Assembly: GCA_025201365.1 (NCBI GenBank)
Contig: JAIXMF010000017.1
Span: 62,001 to 126,000 of the forward strand
DNA length: 64,000 nucleotides
Direction of reading: 5' to 3'
Source: Syncephalis plumigaleata
Lineage: Eukaryota > Zoopagomycota > Zoopagomycetes > Zoopagales > Piptocephalidaceae
Position 1 is the first letter of the stretch, and the number at the start of each line of letters is the position of its first letter. Made by a program: the position numbers and the translations under genes. The notes under the pieces were generated by a model that did not search any database, had not been told where the DNA came from, and was given only the letters and a program-made list of their open reading frames with translations. Positions 35,879 to 45,828 of the stretch are shown here, one piece after another.

Positions 35879-36622
35879 TGTGTATGTGTGTGCATGTGTG
35901 TATGTTGTACGTGTGTATGTACATAACGCAACAAGTCATGATAGTCGGTGTTATCTTGCTGCCATTCTATACTTACTACAATCAGTCCTACAGCAATAGC
36001 CAAACAACAACCTTGATTGCGTGTTTTCATTCGAGTATAGGCCTAAGCGTAGGCTTAAACTTGCTTCCCATTCATTATCATTCTTTTCATTTTACTTGTG
36101 TCTTATCATTTACTGTTACTATTACTACCTCTACTCTTACTGCTATTATTATTATGTTTATCTTTTCTGCAACCTACAGATATGCTTGTTGACTTGTTCT
36201 TTATCCATATAAACATCACGTTGAAGCGTGTCTACTGTTCAACTGCACATGTGTGTGTGAATAATCTGTGAATGTGATTAGACATGTGTGTGTGTACATG
36301 CGTACATTTTTAAGCAGGCATGTCATTACCGAACAACCGAGGATATGTGGCGAACATGGTGGATGGCGCATTTCCTCTTACGCTTCCTCATTACACGACC
36401 ACTTTCAACCATTGGTGGGACTGCTTTCAATGGTTTGTCGCCATTCGTCGTCGTCGTCTACATGTGACGCCTTGACACCATTGTTGCATTGCATTGATTT
36501 ATTCCCGTTTCCTTATTCTCTTATTTCCTCTTTACTCCATCCTCTTTACTTGCATCCAATATCATCCATCTAATCTGCCATTCCTTTAATAATCCGTTAA
36601 TTCTAATCGATATCATTCAATC
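35879..36622. other. intergenic region between paralogues
   Basis: Contains GT-repeat tracts (35,880-35,925 and 36,248-36,296). Open frames here are low-complexity and unsupported. Confidence 0.4.
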
Positions 36623-37039
36623 ATGTACTTTAATTCACGTATCAATTTCTTTAGCGTTCTATTTGCATTGTTCTATATACTTTTTGATAACGGTAAGTGT
36701 TTATGAGAGAGGCTACAAGGTGGAGCAAGGGCGAGAATAACGACCGTATTTCCCTTAACTAACTACTTGCCTCATTCACTTTTCCTAGTATATCGTCGGT
36801 CAAATAGAGCCCTATCAACGTATAATCGTGTGAATCAATCATCTTCGTCATCTTCAACTTCATCGTCGTCGTCGTCGTCGTCGTCTACTCACGTAGTATC
36901 CGCTAGCAATGAAGATGTCGATGTGGTCGATTCAAGTTCAAGTCTAAATTCGAATGAGACATCACAACAACAAGTCACCCATCCATCTAATCCTCATGTT
37001 CGTCCTACAGATTTACATTATATTTCCGCTGCTGCATAG
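36623..37039 (+). CDS. small protein of unknown function, paralogue B
   Basis: Exon 1 (36,623-36,692, 70 nt) and exon 2 (36,789-37,039) give 106 residues. The N-terminus MYFNSRINFFSVLFALFYIL is hydrophobic and aligns without gaps to paralogue A (shared M-Y, N-x-F-S-x-L, L, L, D). The second exon encodes a Ser/Thr-rich, probably extracellular or disordered stretch. The intron begins GTAAGT in phase 1 and ends CCTAG. The product may be secreted or membrane-tethered; no domain recognised. Confidence 0.6.
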
Positions 37040-37244
37040 TAATAATCCCTAACTATTCCATTACTTTATTCTGTAATACTCGATTCATTCATTTGTGTGC
37101 TATCCGATGCAGGCCAGTGAACGGATGCACAAAGCCATGCTTGAAATCGTTGCTTATAGATGATTATATTATCACATTATTATTATTATTTACGATGATT
37201 AGCCTTATAGCACTATACATACACTTATTGCTACAATAAACTCT

Positions 37245-38538
37245 CTAACTTACTATGGAACGCCGAGGAATACGCTTAGCCAGTTGATGCCATGCTGGCA
37301 TAGTGAGTGTGTCATCATTATGGCAATCCAATAGATTGCGTAATCCAATGATGTTGAGAGCAATACGTGCCGACATTACATTGAAACATCGAGTCATAAG
37401 CAGGAAACGCTCATGCTAGACAAGTATTATTATTATTACTATTCGTCAGTGGGTATAGATAATAATCGTGAATCCTCTTCCCTTACAGTAGTCTCTACCG
37501 ATGTTTGTTCAAATAGCCTATGATATTCTTCTGCACAATAGTTACTCGATCCTTCCCTCATTAATGACCGATAGATTGTATTGATATGTTGTGCCGTTTC
37601 CTTGGAGGATGTAGAGAAGAGAATACGCAACCACGACAATGGATAACTGTCAATGAGTTGTAGCGCATTCTGTAGTATACTCGAGGTATTTCTCATACTA
37701 ATAGGATCCACATGTAATATGTTTATATCAATAGGATTAGTCGTCATGCCAATACACTTACTTGTCATCTATTTCAATCAATAGCCACACTTGTTCGTAG
37801 CGCCACATCAAACGAGATAGTCCTAGTGAGATGGAGGATGTCAGCTGATTAGACAATGAATCATCCATTGATTCTAGACGATGAATAACAAGTCCAACAA
37901 AGGGTGTTATGCAAATATCTACTTCCACCGGTATAGCATGGCAATCTCTCTTCAGCTATTGATAGTTTGTATAAGTTGACATGTCGTATCTATGCATGTC
38001 TCCAATGATCATTACCAGTTGTTTCTCAAGCATATCCAAATAGGTGTAATCCCGTTCTATCCAGCGAATGCCATATTGCTTCAATGCTCGATATAACACT
38101 CGATTCATGACGAGACGTAAACTGACCACACAGAATGGTAGTTGATTACACTCATTATTCATGATTGCACTAGTGTCATTGTCATGAGTGGTAATATCAC
38201 CACTATGACTACTACTACTCTCTTCATCGACGTTGATTACTTCTCTTGTATCCGAACAATCAGCATCTACAATCAACAATTAGTACACTACTATTGAAGT
38301 ATTTTCCTATTCATTATTGGATAGAGTGTACCGTGTAATGTATGCCAAACTATAGGTTTGCCTATGCATTTATTCTCTTCTATTCCCATATTGTTATTAC
38401 ATCAAGTATCTGCTTATATCATGTATATATTTATCAGTTACCTTGACTTGTTACAACAACAACACGATCATCATCACCATCATGTAATGCTGTATTCTCC
38501 TTTATGTATTTATCGACAGCTAATGAGATCATAGACAT
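37245..38538 (-). CDS. XPF/ERCC4-like nuclease-fold plus helix-hairpin-helix protein
   Basis: Five exons join from ATG 38,538. The first encodes an acidic leader. Then come YGIRWIERDYTYLDMLEKQLL, HAIPVEVDICITPFVGLVIHRLE, LSRLMWRYEQVWLLIEID and, after a short intron, SYPLSWLRILFS. This order of strands and helices resembles an ERCC4 nuclease domain without the GDxnERKxxxD motif. The last exon, HERFLLMTRCFNVMSARIALNIIGLRNLL followed by WHQLAKRIPRRSI, resembles the tandem HhH domain. A catalytically dead XPF-like protein of the Zip2/SHOC1 meiotic type is one possibility, inferred from fold pattern only. A final GTAAGT at 37,253 suggests the last residues may differ. Confidence 0.5.
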
Positions 38539-38697
38539 ATTGCTGTTCAATTATATAGTTCAATGAATAAACATCAGAAAGAAATCTCACTACTAATAAT
38601 TATAACATAAACAGCCAATATCATTTGTATACGTGTACACACACACACATGTGCCCGTGTATTGCTTTATTCATGCTATTGTCATTCCATAGATATA

Positions 38698-41127
38698 TTA
38701 CTGGCATTCCTCGGGTACTTGCGCACTCTCTTGACGCTTACCGCCGCCCCATGGTGTGCCACCAACTAGTCGTGCACCAACACCTAGACCACGCTTAGCG
38801 AATGCCTTCCAAATCTCGCATTTGTTCTCGCCATTCGTCAATTGTTGATCGGCCAACAGAATGGCATCGCGTGCATCGGTGAAATTGGGACGGCACGGTT
38901 GCAACTTCATACCATCGATCACTAGTTGCAGTGCAAGTGTATTGCCGTGTTTCTTCGATGCCGAGAAGATATCCGTGGTAAATCCGTGCTTGTCGACTAG
39001 ATTCCAATACATCTCGTAGAGCATCTCGGCCCATACGGCACCCTTAGCGTGCACGCCCCAATAGCCGGCCTTGTTCATCGAGGCGAATGTTTCCGGGTTC
39101 GTGGTCAGATTCGTCGAGTAAGGATAGCGTCGAATGCCGTGTCCACCGTTGGCGTACTCGCCCATGGTGAAATCAGTGGTGCGTGTGGTCTCGGGACGCA
39201 TACGCAACCAAGTGGCAACGAAGTCGCCCCATCCCTCGCCCATACCACCGGATTCGCCCCATCCAAGACATCCGCTATTGTCGGGTCCACCCGTAAGTCG
39301 AATCGACAATCCATGCGTGTACTCGTGCGTGATGATACCACCTTCTAGATCGCCATCGCGATATGGCTTAACGACATTCCATACGTACATTCGCATCTTG
39401 CCGTGTCCACCATCGGGCGGTGTGGCAAAGTTGGCATTATTATAGCCAGAGCCGTCTTGAGCTGATGCGATAACGCCATCGCCACCATTGCCACCACGAC
39501 CTAGATTGTTGTTCTGGAAGTTGCCGGCTTTTTCCGTAAATCCATATTGATAATACAAATCATGTAGCATGTTGTTCCAGTAGAATAGATTGGTGACGGC
39601 AGCATCCACGTATTCATTGGGATCCTCCTTCAACGAAAGCGGAAAGTCGAAGGTGAGTCCAGTCTTCGTCATGGTGCCTTGTGGACGATAGTTACGACGC
39701 CATTGACCCGTTTCACCGTCGTGATTCTCGCTGGCCACCACATTGTTGCCTTGAGTGTCATTGTAGGTGTGCGACTTGTCTACCTTGTGCCATCCAAGCG
39801 GCGATGCCTTCTTGTCAGCGGGACTAGAGATGAACTCACGATCGCCGTCATTAGGATCATTTGTACCCAGTGGATAGACACGATAGGCAGATGCTACAGC
39901 ATTGTCTTCTTCTTTATCGTCGTCTAAACGTGGCGGTACTCGTACGTGTCCAATATCATGTGGTAGATCACGTAATAGATTGGATCCTTGTGGTACGGCA
40001 TCGGATACCCAATCCACGAGTTGTAACACTTCGCCCGTACGTGCATCGACGTGTGAGTTGTACCAGGCGTCGTGTAGTTCCGTTTGTATATCCCAGACTA
40101 ATCGAAGACGACGTCCTTGATCTACCATAATATAGGCAGGTCGTACCGGACACGGTGATAGTGCATAGGGCACATTGGTGAGTACAGTGGTGGCAGGACC
40201 ACGTAATGAGCCACGAGTCACCAGTTTAATAAGGTCTGGCCGTTGGATCTCTTGATGAATATGTTGAGAGAAGGCAGCCAATGCCTCCTTTGGTGTGAGT
40301 AGACCATGACTATCCGAGAGATCATCCACATCATCGTTATGGAAATCCGATGACTTGACTCCCCATAATTCAGAGCGACGTAGCAATTTCTGTCGATGTG
40401 TAGCTGATTGAGTAAATGTAAAACGATGATTGGTATAGCCATCACGTAGTTTAGGGAATACCGATTTAAATAATGACCATATACTATTGTCACTATCATC
40501 GCTATTATCTTGAACAGACAATGGCTTAGTAGTAGTAGTGGCAGTAGTAGATGATTGACTATCACTAGTGGTATTGTCATCTTCCACTAATTCATCTTCG
40601 ATCTCTGGTGAGTTCGGTATATCATGTCCAGTCTTGGGACCACGGTAAACACTCTCGCCCATAGAGATGACACGACCATGTCGATCGACATTAACATTGA
40701 TATCGGCATTGATGACATGAATGCCATTAACAATCTGACGTAGATAAACATGCGTCACACCATTATGATCGGAGGTGTAGGCATTCTGCACTCGGATATC
40801 CTCATCGGTCAGACCGGTTTCCCTTTCAATGTGTTTAAGGGCGACATCAACGGCTCGTTCAAGAACGGGCGCACGAATATCTTGACCATCGGCAAAGCTA
40901 CCCTCGCCAGCAAAGAAGAAGCTGCTTGGTTGTAGATGATCGTTGGTCAGACGAGACGGATGAACGACATCGTAACGACGAGGAGTGTCCGGCCCGAATG
41001 ACGGAAATGAAGTACGAGTGGCATCCACCACGCCGACACCAGTGGAGCCATGTTGCGTGGCAACCGATAGGAGGAGAGCAGCTGACGCCACAGCGTACAA
41101 TGCTGTGCGTGAACTAAGCGATGACAT
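38698..41127 (-). CDS. fungalysin, secreted M36 metalloprotease
   Basis: Intronless, 809 residues. A signal peptide (1-about 35) is followed by an FTP-type propeptide (about 80-330) and the peptidase domain. The zinc site is HEYTH (about residue 603), with the downstream Glu in GMGEGWGDF. The C-terminus contains the family pattern ARDAILLADQ and W-x-AFAKRGLGVGA. Fungalysins are secreted endopeptidases of thermolysin type that degrade keratin, collagen and elastin; they are expanded in animal-associated fungi. The region upstream of the start on its sense strand is pyrimidine-rich. Confidence 0.97.
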   Translation of the reverse strand: MSSLSSRTALYAVASAALLLSVATQHGSTGVGVVDATRTSFPSFGPDTPRRYDVVHPSRLTNDHLQPSSFFFAGEGSFADGQDIRAPVLERAVDVALKHIERETGLTDEDIRVQNAYTSDHNGVTHVYLRQIVNGIHVINADINVNVDRHGRVISMGESVYRGPKTGHDIPNSPEIEDELVEDDNTTSDSQSSTTATTTTKPLSVQDNSDDSDNSIWSLFKSVFPKLRDGYTNHRFTFTQSATHRQKLLRRSELWGVKSSDFHNDDVDDLSDSHGLLTPKEALAAFSQHIHQEIQRPDLIKLVTRGSLRGPATTVLTNVPYALSPCPVRPAYIMVDQGRRLRLVWDIQTELHDAWYNSHVDARTGEVLQLVDWVSDAVPQGSNLLRDLPHDIGHVRVPPRLDDDKEEDNAVASAYRVYPLGTNDPNDGDREFISSPADKKASPLGWHKVDKSHTYNDTQGNNVVASENHDGETGQWRRNYRPQGTMTKTGLTFDFPLSLKEDPNEYVDAAVTNLFYWNNMLHDLYYQYGFTEKAGNFQNNNLGRGGNGGDGVIASAQDGSGYNNANFATPPDGGHGKMRMYVWNVVKPYRDGDLEGGIITHEYTHGLSIRLTGGPDNSGCLGWGESGGMGEGWGDFVATWLRMRPETTRTTDFTMGEYANGGHGIRRYPYSTNLTTNPETFASMNKAGYWGVHAKGAVWAEMLYEMYWNLVDKHGFTTDIFSASKKHGNTLALQLVIDGMKLQPCRPNFTDARDAILLADQQLTNGENKCEIWKAFAKRGLGVGARLVGGTPWGGGKRQESAQVPEECQ

Positions 41128-42026
41128 GCTTAAAGTGTTCTTTAGGATATTGCAGTAAAGGTAACGATAACTTGGAAATACTTGATAGGAATAGTTAGAG
41201 AATATAAACAGAAATCAAGATGTAGTAGCAAACAAATAGAGTCAAAAGTAAAGTGAGCTGGTTAGGAAGCAAACGGACAAGCAAACGGAGAAGTTATAGC
41301 GAATGTAAGAAGTGAAAGTGACAATATGGTGATGGTGGTAATAGGAGAAAGAGGTTTAAAAGTAAAGAAAAGGGGGAAAGGAATAATTCCGTAACGAGTA
41401 GTGTAGATCACAAGCAACAAGTGCAGTCACATACACACATACGCAGTAGAGAGAATGATGAGTAAGGAGCAAAAGAATACGAACAAGGAAATAGTAAAGA
41501 GCTAGAAATAAGGAGAGGATGAGAATGAGTAGATGGCAGATGGATAATAAGCAGAAAGAGGAGCGTTGTTGTAACGGTAGAATGATGGAAGGTTGGCGTA
41601 CCGTCATTCTATGTAGAATGGTCCGACTAGGGAACAATTCGGGGCGTAATTCAATGTCATCGTTGCAGTCATGTGATGTCCTCGCTCACATGGTGTGTTG
41701 AACTGGAATGGTATACGTGTTCTAATGCATAACATACAGCAGTTGATGAATCATAACTATTATCCCTAATGAAATGGCAATACAAGTACGTATATGGCTT
41801 ATTATAATAAAATCAGCACTATTCTTTTTTTTCTTTTAGCATTGCCGTTGCTTATTTTATTATAATAAACCAAATTGACAACATTCAAATGATTTTTTCT
41901 TTTTTTCTTTTAGCATTGCCGTAGCTTATTTTATTATAATAAACTTATTTGACAACATTCAAATGAATGATCATATGAGATAAAATAGAATACAGGGATA
42001 TGATCGTTTGGGTTGTTGAAGTGTTG
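41128..42026. other. intergenic region, fungalysin promoter side
   Basis: Purine-rich on the plus strand from 41,340 to 41,570, thus pyrimidine-rich upstream of fungalysin. Its far end holds the 72-bp tandem duplication listed separately. No gene supported. Confidence 0.4.
41821..41966. repeat. tandem duplication of about 72 bp
   Basis: Two adjacent copies (41,821-41,892 and 41,893-41,966) share a T-rich lead, CTTTTAGCATTGCCG, TTATTTTATTATAATAAAC and GACAACATTCAAATGA, differing at a few positions. Function unknown. Confidence 0.85.
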
Positions 42027-42291
42027 ATTTGATGTTAACATGAATTATACGGTGTACATTGTAAAAATCATAAGCAATAAAGGACATTTAAAATTCATTT
42101 ATAACTACGCCATAGCATACTGTATCATTATTGAGCAAAAAGCCATCCGCTCTGTATCTTCTACAGCGTTACCAATATGCAAAAAGGTATGTAGCAGACA
42201 AGCTAGAGACAAAAAGAAAGCCCAATGCGGGGATCGAACCCGCAACCTTGAGATTAAGAGTCTCACGCTCTACCGATTGAGCTAACCGGGC
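42027..42291 (-). repeat. tRNA-Lys plus 3'-flank repeat, copy 2
   Basis: Homologous to 19,464-19,725. Its tRNA-proximal 182 bp (42,110-42,291) recur as an exact inverted copy at 42,385-42,566. Confidence 0.9.
42219..42291 (-). tRNA. tRNA-Lys (CTT)
   Basis: Complete 73-nt tRNA with anticodon CTT, intact acceptor stem (G1-C72) and U73 discriminator. The T5 terminator follows within 12 nt. The 5' end faces the second tRNA across a 93-bp spacer. Confidence 0.95.
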
Positions 42292-42384
42292 TTATTTTTT
42301 CTTTGCAAAAATAGCGCTGGAATGCTTTTGCTAAAATTTTACTAAAAAAGAATGTGTATGCAAAAATACCAAAATTTTTAACAA

Positions 42385-42457
42385 GCCCGGTTAGCTCAAT
42401 CGGTAGAGCGTGAGACTCTTAATCTCAAGGTTGCGGGTTCGATCCCCGCATTGGGCT
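42385..42457 (+). tRNA. tRNA-Lys (CTT)
   Basis: Identical to the tRNA at 42,219-42,291 on the other strand, divergently oriented; same T-run terminator at about 42,461-42,465. Confidence 0.95.
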
Positions 42458-42566
42458 TTCTTTTTGTCTCTAGCTTGTCTGCTACATACCTTTTTGCATA
42501 TTGGTAACGCTGTAGAAGATACAGAGCGGATGGCTTTTTGCTCAATAATGATACAGTATGCTATGG
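42385..42566 (+). repeat. inverted repeat arm with tRNA-Lys, copy 3
   Basis: A 182-bp arm that is the exact reverse complement of 42,110-42,291. The spacer (42,292-42,384) is AT-rich. Confidence 0.9.
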
Positions 42567-42661
42567 TATGGTTAGAATCGTATATTAGTAGATATTCACA
42601 GTTTATTATTACGCAACATGCATATTCGCAGAATGAATTATCAACATTATTATTATAATTA

Positions 42662-44048
42662 TTATAAAGCCAATTTAGTACTGACACCGTAGTGATCTAA
42701 TAAACGATGATAAGTAACCTGCTATTTACAAAGCTTGACGATTAAACTTACCGGAAAGCTGGATAACCGGTAATTTCTCCTTGGTTACATCTACGAAAAA
42801 GTGTTCCACGGTAGTATCGCTAGTTTGCATACGCTTAGCGGTGGCTGCATTAGTCGATTGATCACGCTGGATCGACAGAATGTAGTCGAGACGTTGACGG
42901 GAGGCTAGCGAGTCCTTGTCCGTCAGTTGTTTCTCCATAGGAATTGGTTTTCCAGCGGCATCAGACTGGACTGTACCATCCGCATTACGCATTACATCGC
43001 CGAACGTCTCGGGATGCATGTGTCGCGCGTCAAGCAGCAAGTCGCTAATGTCGATTTTAGTCGGTGACGTATAGATACGACCTGGCTGGTTGACGCCGAT
43101 TGTCTTGGCTTCAACGCCGTCACCACGTAGAACCGACATTGCCAATCCGTATTCCTCGCTACTCTCTCCTTTATCGGCGGCCACTGCGTCAAACGGTCTT
43201 CCATTAATGTTCAGATCACCGGCAAATATGACAGGATCGCTAGTCGCTTCATCACGCAATTGCTCATCCATGAAGTGACGCATATCGTATAGCTGCTTCA
43301 TACGCACTTGGACGGCGCGATCGGTCATGGGATAGTTCAGGGAATAGGACGCTTGTAAATGCGTGCTAAACACGTGTACATGCTTGCCGCCAACATCAAG
43401 TTTAGCGTAGATGACACCTTTAGCGGAGAGCCAATCGCTATCGACACCGCGATCGAATGTTTTCACGGCACTGCGCACGACTGGATAGCGACTGATGAGG
43501 ACGAGACCGCCATCGATACGTAATGACACACCAGTGTATCTGGGCGATGCCACCGAGTACTTGTAGCCGTTGGCGTAGGCCAATTTAATAAGCTGTGAGC
43601 GTCGTCCTGACCCAAAGGCAAACACCTCCTGGAAGGCGATCACATCGAAGCGATCCAATTCATACTTGATAAAGTAGTTCAATCGCTCGTCTTTGTAGTC
43701 GTTACCATTAGAGTTGATGCCGGGCGGACGCATGAAAAAGTTGTATTGCGCAAGACGTACCTGCGAAGTACTCGCCGGTTCCTTAGCTAGACGGGAAAAG
43801 TTGATGGGAATATGACGAGTTTCATTGTATTCTAGCGGCGTGAATCCACCGATTTCACCCGAATTAGTAGGATAAGTGATATCTGGCTGGTTACTAGGGG
43901 CTGGTTCCGCATCTTCTTGCGTATCAGTTGGTTGCGATACTGCCGCGCCAATTACATAGGGTATGATGGTCAATAGTGCTAAACAAACAAATAGCACACT
44001 TAACGCAAACGGTTTATTTGATTTACGTGTACGTGCGATAGACGACAT
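42662..44048 (-). CDS. secreted sphingomyelinase-type endonuclease/exonuclease/phosphatase-fold enzyme
   Basis: Exon 1 (44,048-42,752) and a 35-nt exon 2 (42,696-42,662) give 443 residues. The N-terminus has a hydrophobic signal/anchor (about 14-35). The EEP fold is marked by YNFFMRPPG (N ligand), FQEVF (Glu), SRYPV, VFSTHLQASY, FAGDLNING (D and N) and RLDYIL. The last catalytic motif, LSDHYGV, appears only when the short 3' exon is spliced on through a GTAAGT donor. This motif set is that of secreted neutral sphingomyelinases (SMase C). The probable reaction is hydrolysis of sphingomyelin or a related phospholipid; substrate is inferred. Exon 2 ends about 95 bp from the tRNA inverted repeat. 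Confidence 0.88.
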
Positions 44049-44645
44049 AGTAATAGAGATTAGATAGCTAAACTAGAAACAAGACAAGACAAGACAAGAC
44101 GAGATAAAAGGAGAAGGGAAGTGAAGGAAGTGAAGAAGTAGAAAGAAGAGAATACATACGTGCTAGCACATACCAGTTATTGCTCCCTTTTAGAAAACGG
44201 GCTTATTAACCGGTCATCGATTGTCGTATTCTATAGGCTAGTGCCACTTTTATTCTCATGTCCCGTGTTACCATAGAACATTCGCCTTATATTGCAGGTA
44301 ACTGAACCAATTGTACTGATGCTATGCATGACCTCATGTGGTCACTCTCCCTTCTTCTAATAGAGGGAGAGATAGAGATTTGCCAATTCATCCATGAACA
44401 GCTGAAATGGTATGATCCTACTACATTGTCAATTAAATACTAGTAAAATCATCCTACTGCATTGAAAGAAAAGGAGAGACACTATACATAGACTTGCATG
44501 TTAATAGCTTGAACTTCAATGGTTGTATGATATGAATAAACACAGCATGACCACTATTGCTCATTGTTACATGTAGAGATCTACCAACTAGCATGTATAT
44601 TAGTAGTAATAACAATAGCTTATTGTCTTTATTATTGTCTAGTCA
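44049..44645. other. intergenic region
   Basis: Contains an ACAAG/AAGAC pentanucleotide run (44,082-44,101) and a purine-rich stretch to 44,155, pyrimidine-rich on the sense strand of the sphingomyelinase gene. No gene seen. Confidence 0.4.
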
Positions 44646-45413
44646 TTAGACAATTGCATTCTCATGACTATTGGTATTCGATGATGAAGATGCGACATTA
44701 TGAACAGGGCGACGCTGAATATACTGCCATCGTTGATTGTGGTCGCACGTCTCTATCAGTGCATTAAGAAATGAGATATTATTCAATGTGGCAATGTCGT
44801 CGTGGTAGGATCGACCCGAGCGTAAGCAGTCGTAGTGGTTGTCGTCCGTGTCATCGCTCTCTGCCGATATCAGCTTGGATTCGCCATTCTTTTTATCGGA
44901 CGGTTGGTGGAATCGAAATAATTGCGAGTGGACAGGCTCGCCATCCGCTTGATACTCGCACTCGTCGGTCATGACGTGATGATCCGCACGATGGAATGTC
45001 AAGCATAGTCCATTTTGTAAATTACGTATTTGCACGTAGGGTGATGCAGGCAGTACTGTATTGTTTGTTTTTGCAACGATGTTGTTTAACGGTATGGTCT
45101 GCCATAAACTTCGTAGATCATCGTCGCGTCCCCTAGTGGAACAAGTGGTGAACACAACATTACGATGGAATATCGTCGGTAATGACAAGCATAGACCGGT
45201 GTCGGCGTTTAGCTTTAGCAGCTCTGCACCTTGAATATCAGGTTTCTGGAATTTCAATTTCGATAAACTATCGGTGAGTGTGCGTTTACCAACAAGTGCT
45301 AATGGGAATGACGCGAGGTCTTTATGATTTACGGGTGTGGCATAGGATGAAGCAATAAAATGTCCCGTAGTCACTAATAGGAATATGGATAAACGATACC
45401 ATATCGATGGCAT
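44646..45413 (-). CDS. secreted protein, probable beta-trefoil (ricin-B-like) fold
   Basis: From ATG 45,413 it encodes 255 residues; this start gives a clean signal peptide (about 1-25, ending SSYA). Repeated units have the form hydrophobic-x-GLCLSL / NGLCLTF, followed by a TTC or DEC cysteine and a QRWQY or LWQT motif. These are typical of ricin-B/beta-trefoil carbohydrate-binding repeats (G-x-C-L, C, Q-x-W). A role as a secreted sugar- or surface-binding protein is inferred. An upstream Leu-rich extension (to 45,518) lacks a credible start. Confidence 0.55.
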   Translation of the reverse strand: MPSIWYRLSIFLLVTTGHFIASSYATPVNHKDLASFPLALVGKRTLTDSLSKLKFQKPDIQGAELLKLNADTGLCLSLPTIFHRNVVFTTCSTRGRDDDLRSLWQTIPLNNIVAKTNNTVLPASPYVQIRNLQNGLCLTFHRADHHVMTDECEYQADGEPVHSQLFRFHQPSDKKNGESKLISAESDDTDDNHYDCLRSGRSYHDDIATLNNISFLNALIETCDHNQRWQYIQRRPVHNVASSSSNTNSHENAIV

Positions 45414-45828
45414 AGTAGTAGTAGTACCGCATTTAATGTTAACAAAGCTACGTCTACACTTCATGATAATGACAATGAATGGCAGTAGTAGTAGTAGTAG
45501 TAGTAATAAGAAAAGCAAGAAAGATACAACGTATATATTATTATTGTTGAATGTATTGACAGTTGATATAAAGCGATAATAGCATAGATAGTTGGTTAGT
45601 TACGAATGCATCCTAGTTCAACAACAATAACAATAACATAGCGTAACCAAGTATTCTACAGTTCCACATTACATCATTGTACCATTGATATCAAAATAGA
45701 ATAGAATAGAATAGAGTGCTAACATAGTTGAACGATGAAACGAATGATTATAAATCGCATGTCATTTTATTAAAAATAATTTGCAAATCCACTATAGTTA
45801 CGTTATGGTTAAATGACGATAAAAAAGT

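Noticed and set aside
42311-42319. AATAGCGCT in the tRNA palindrome spacer, equal to the first nine bases of the DIRS repeats
   Set aside because: A 9-bp match is expected about once by chance in a window of this size and it lacks the second palindrome arm.
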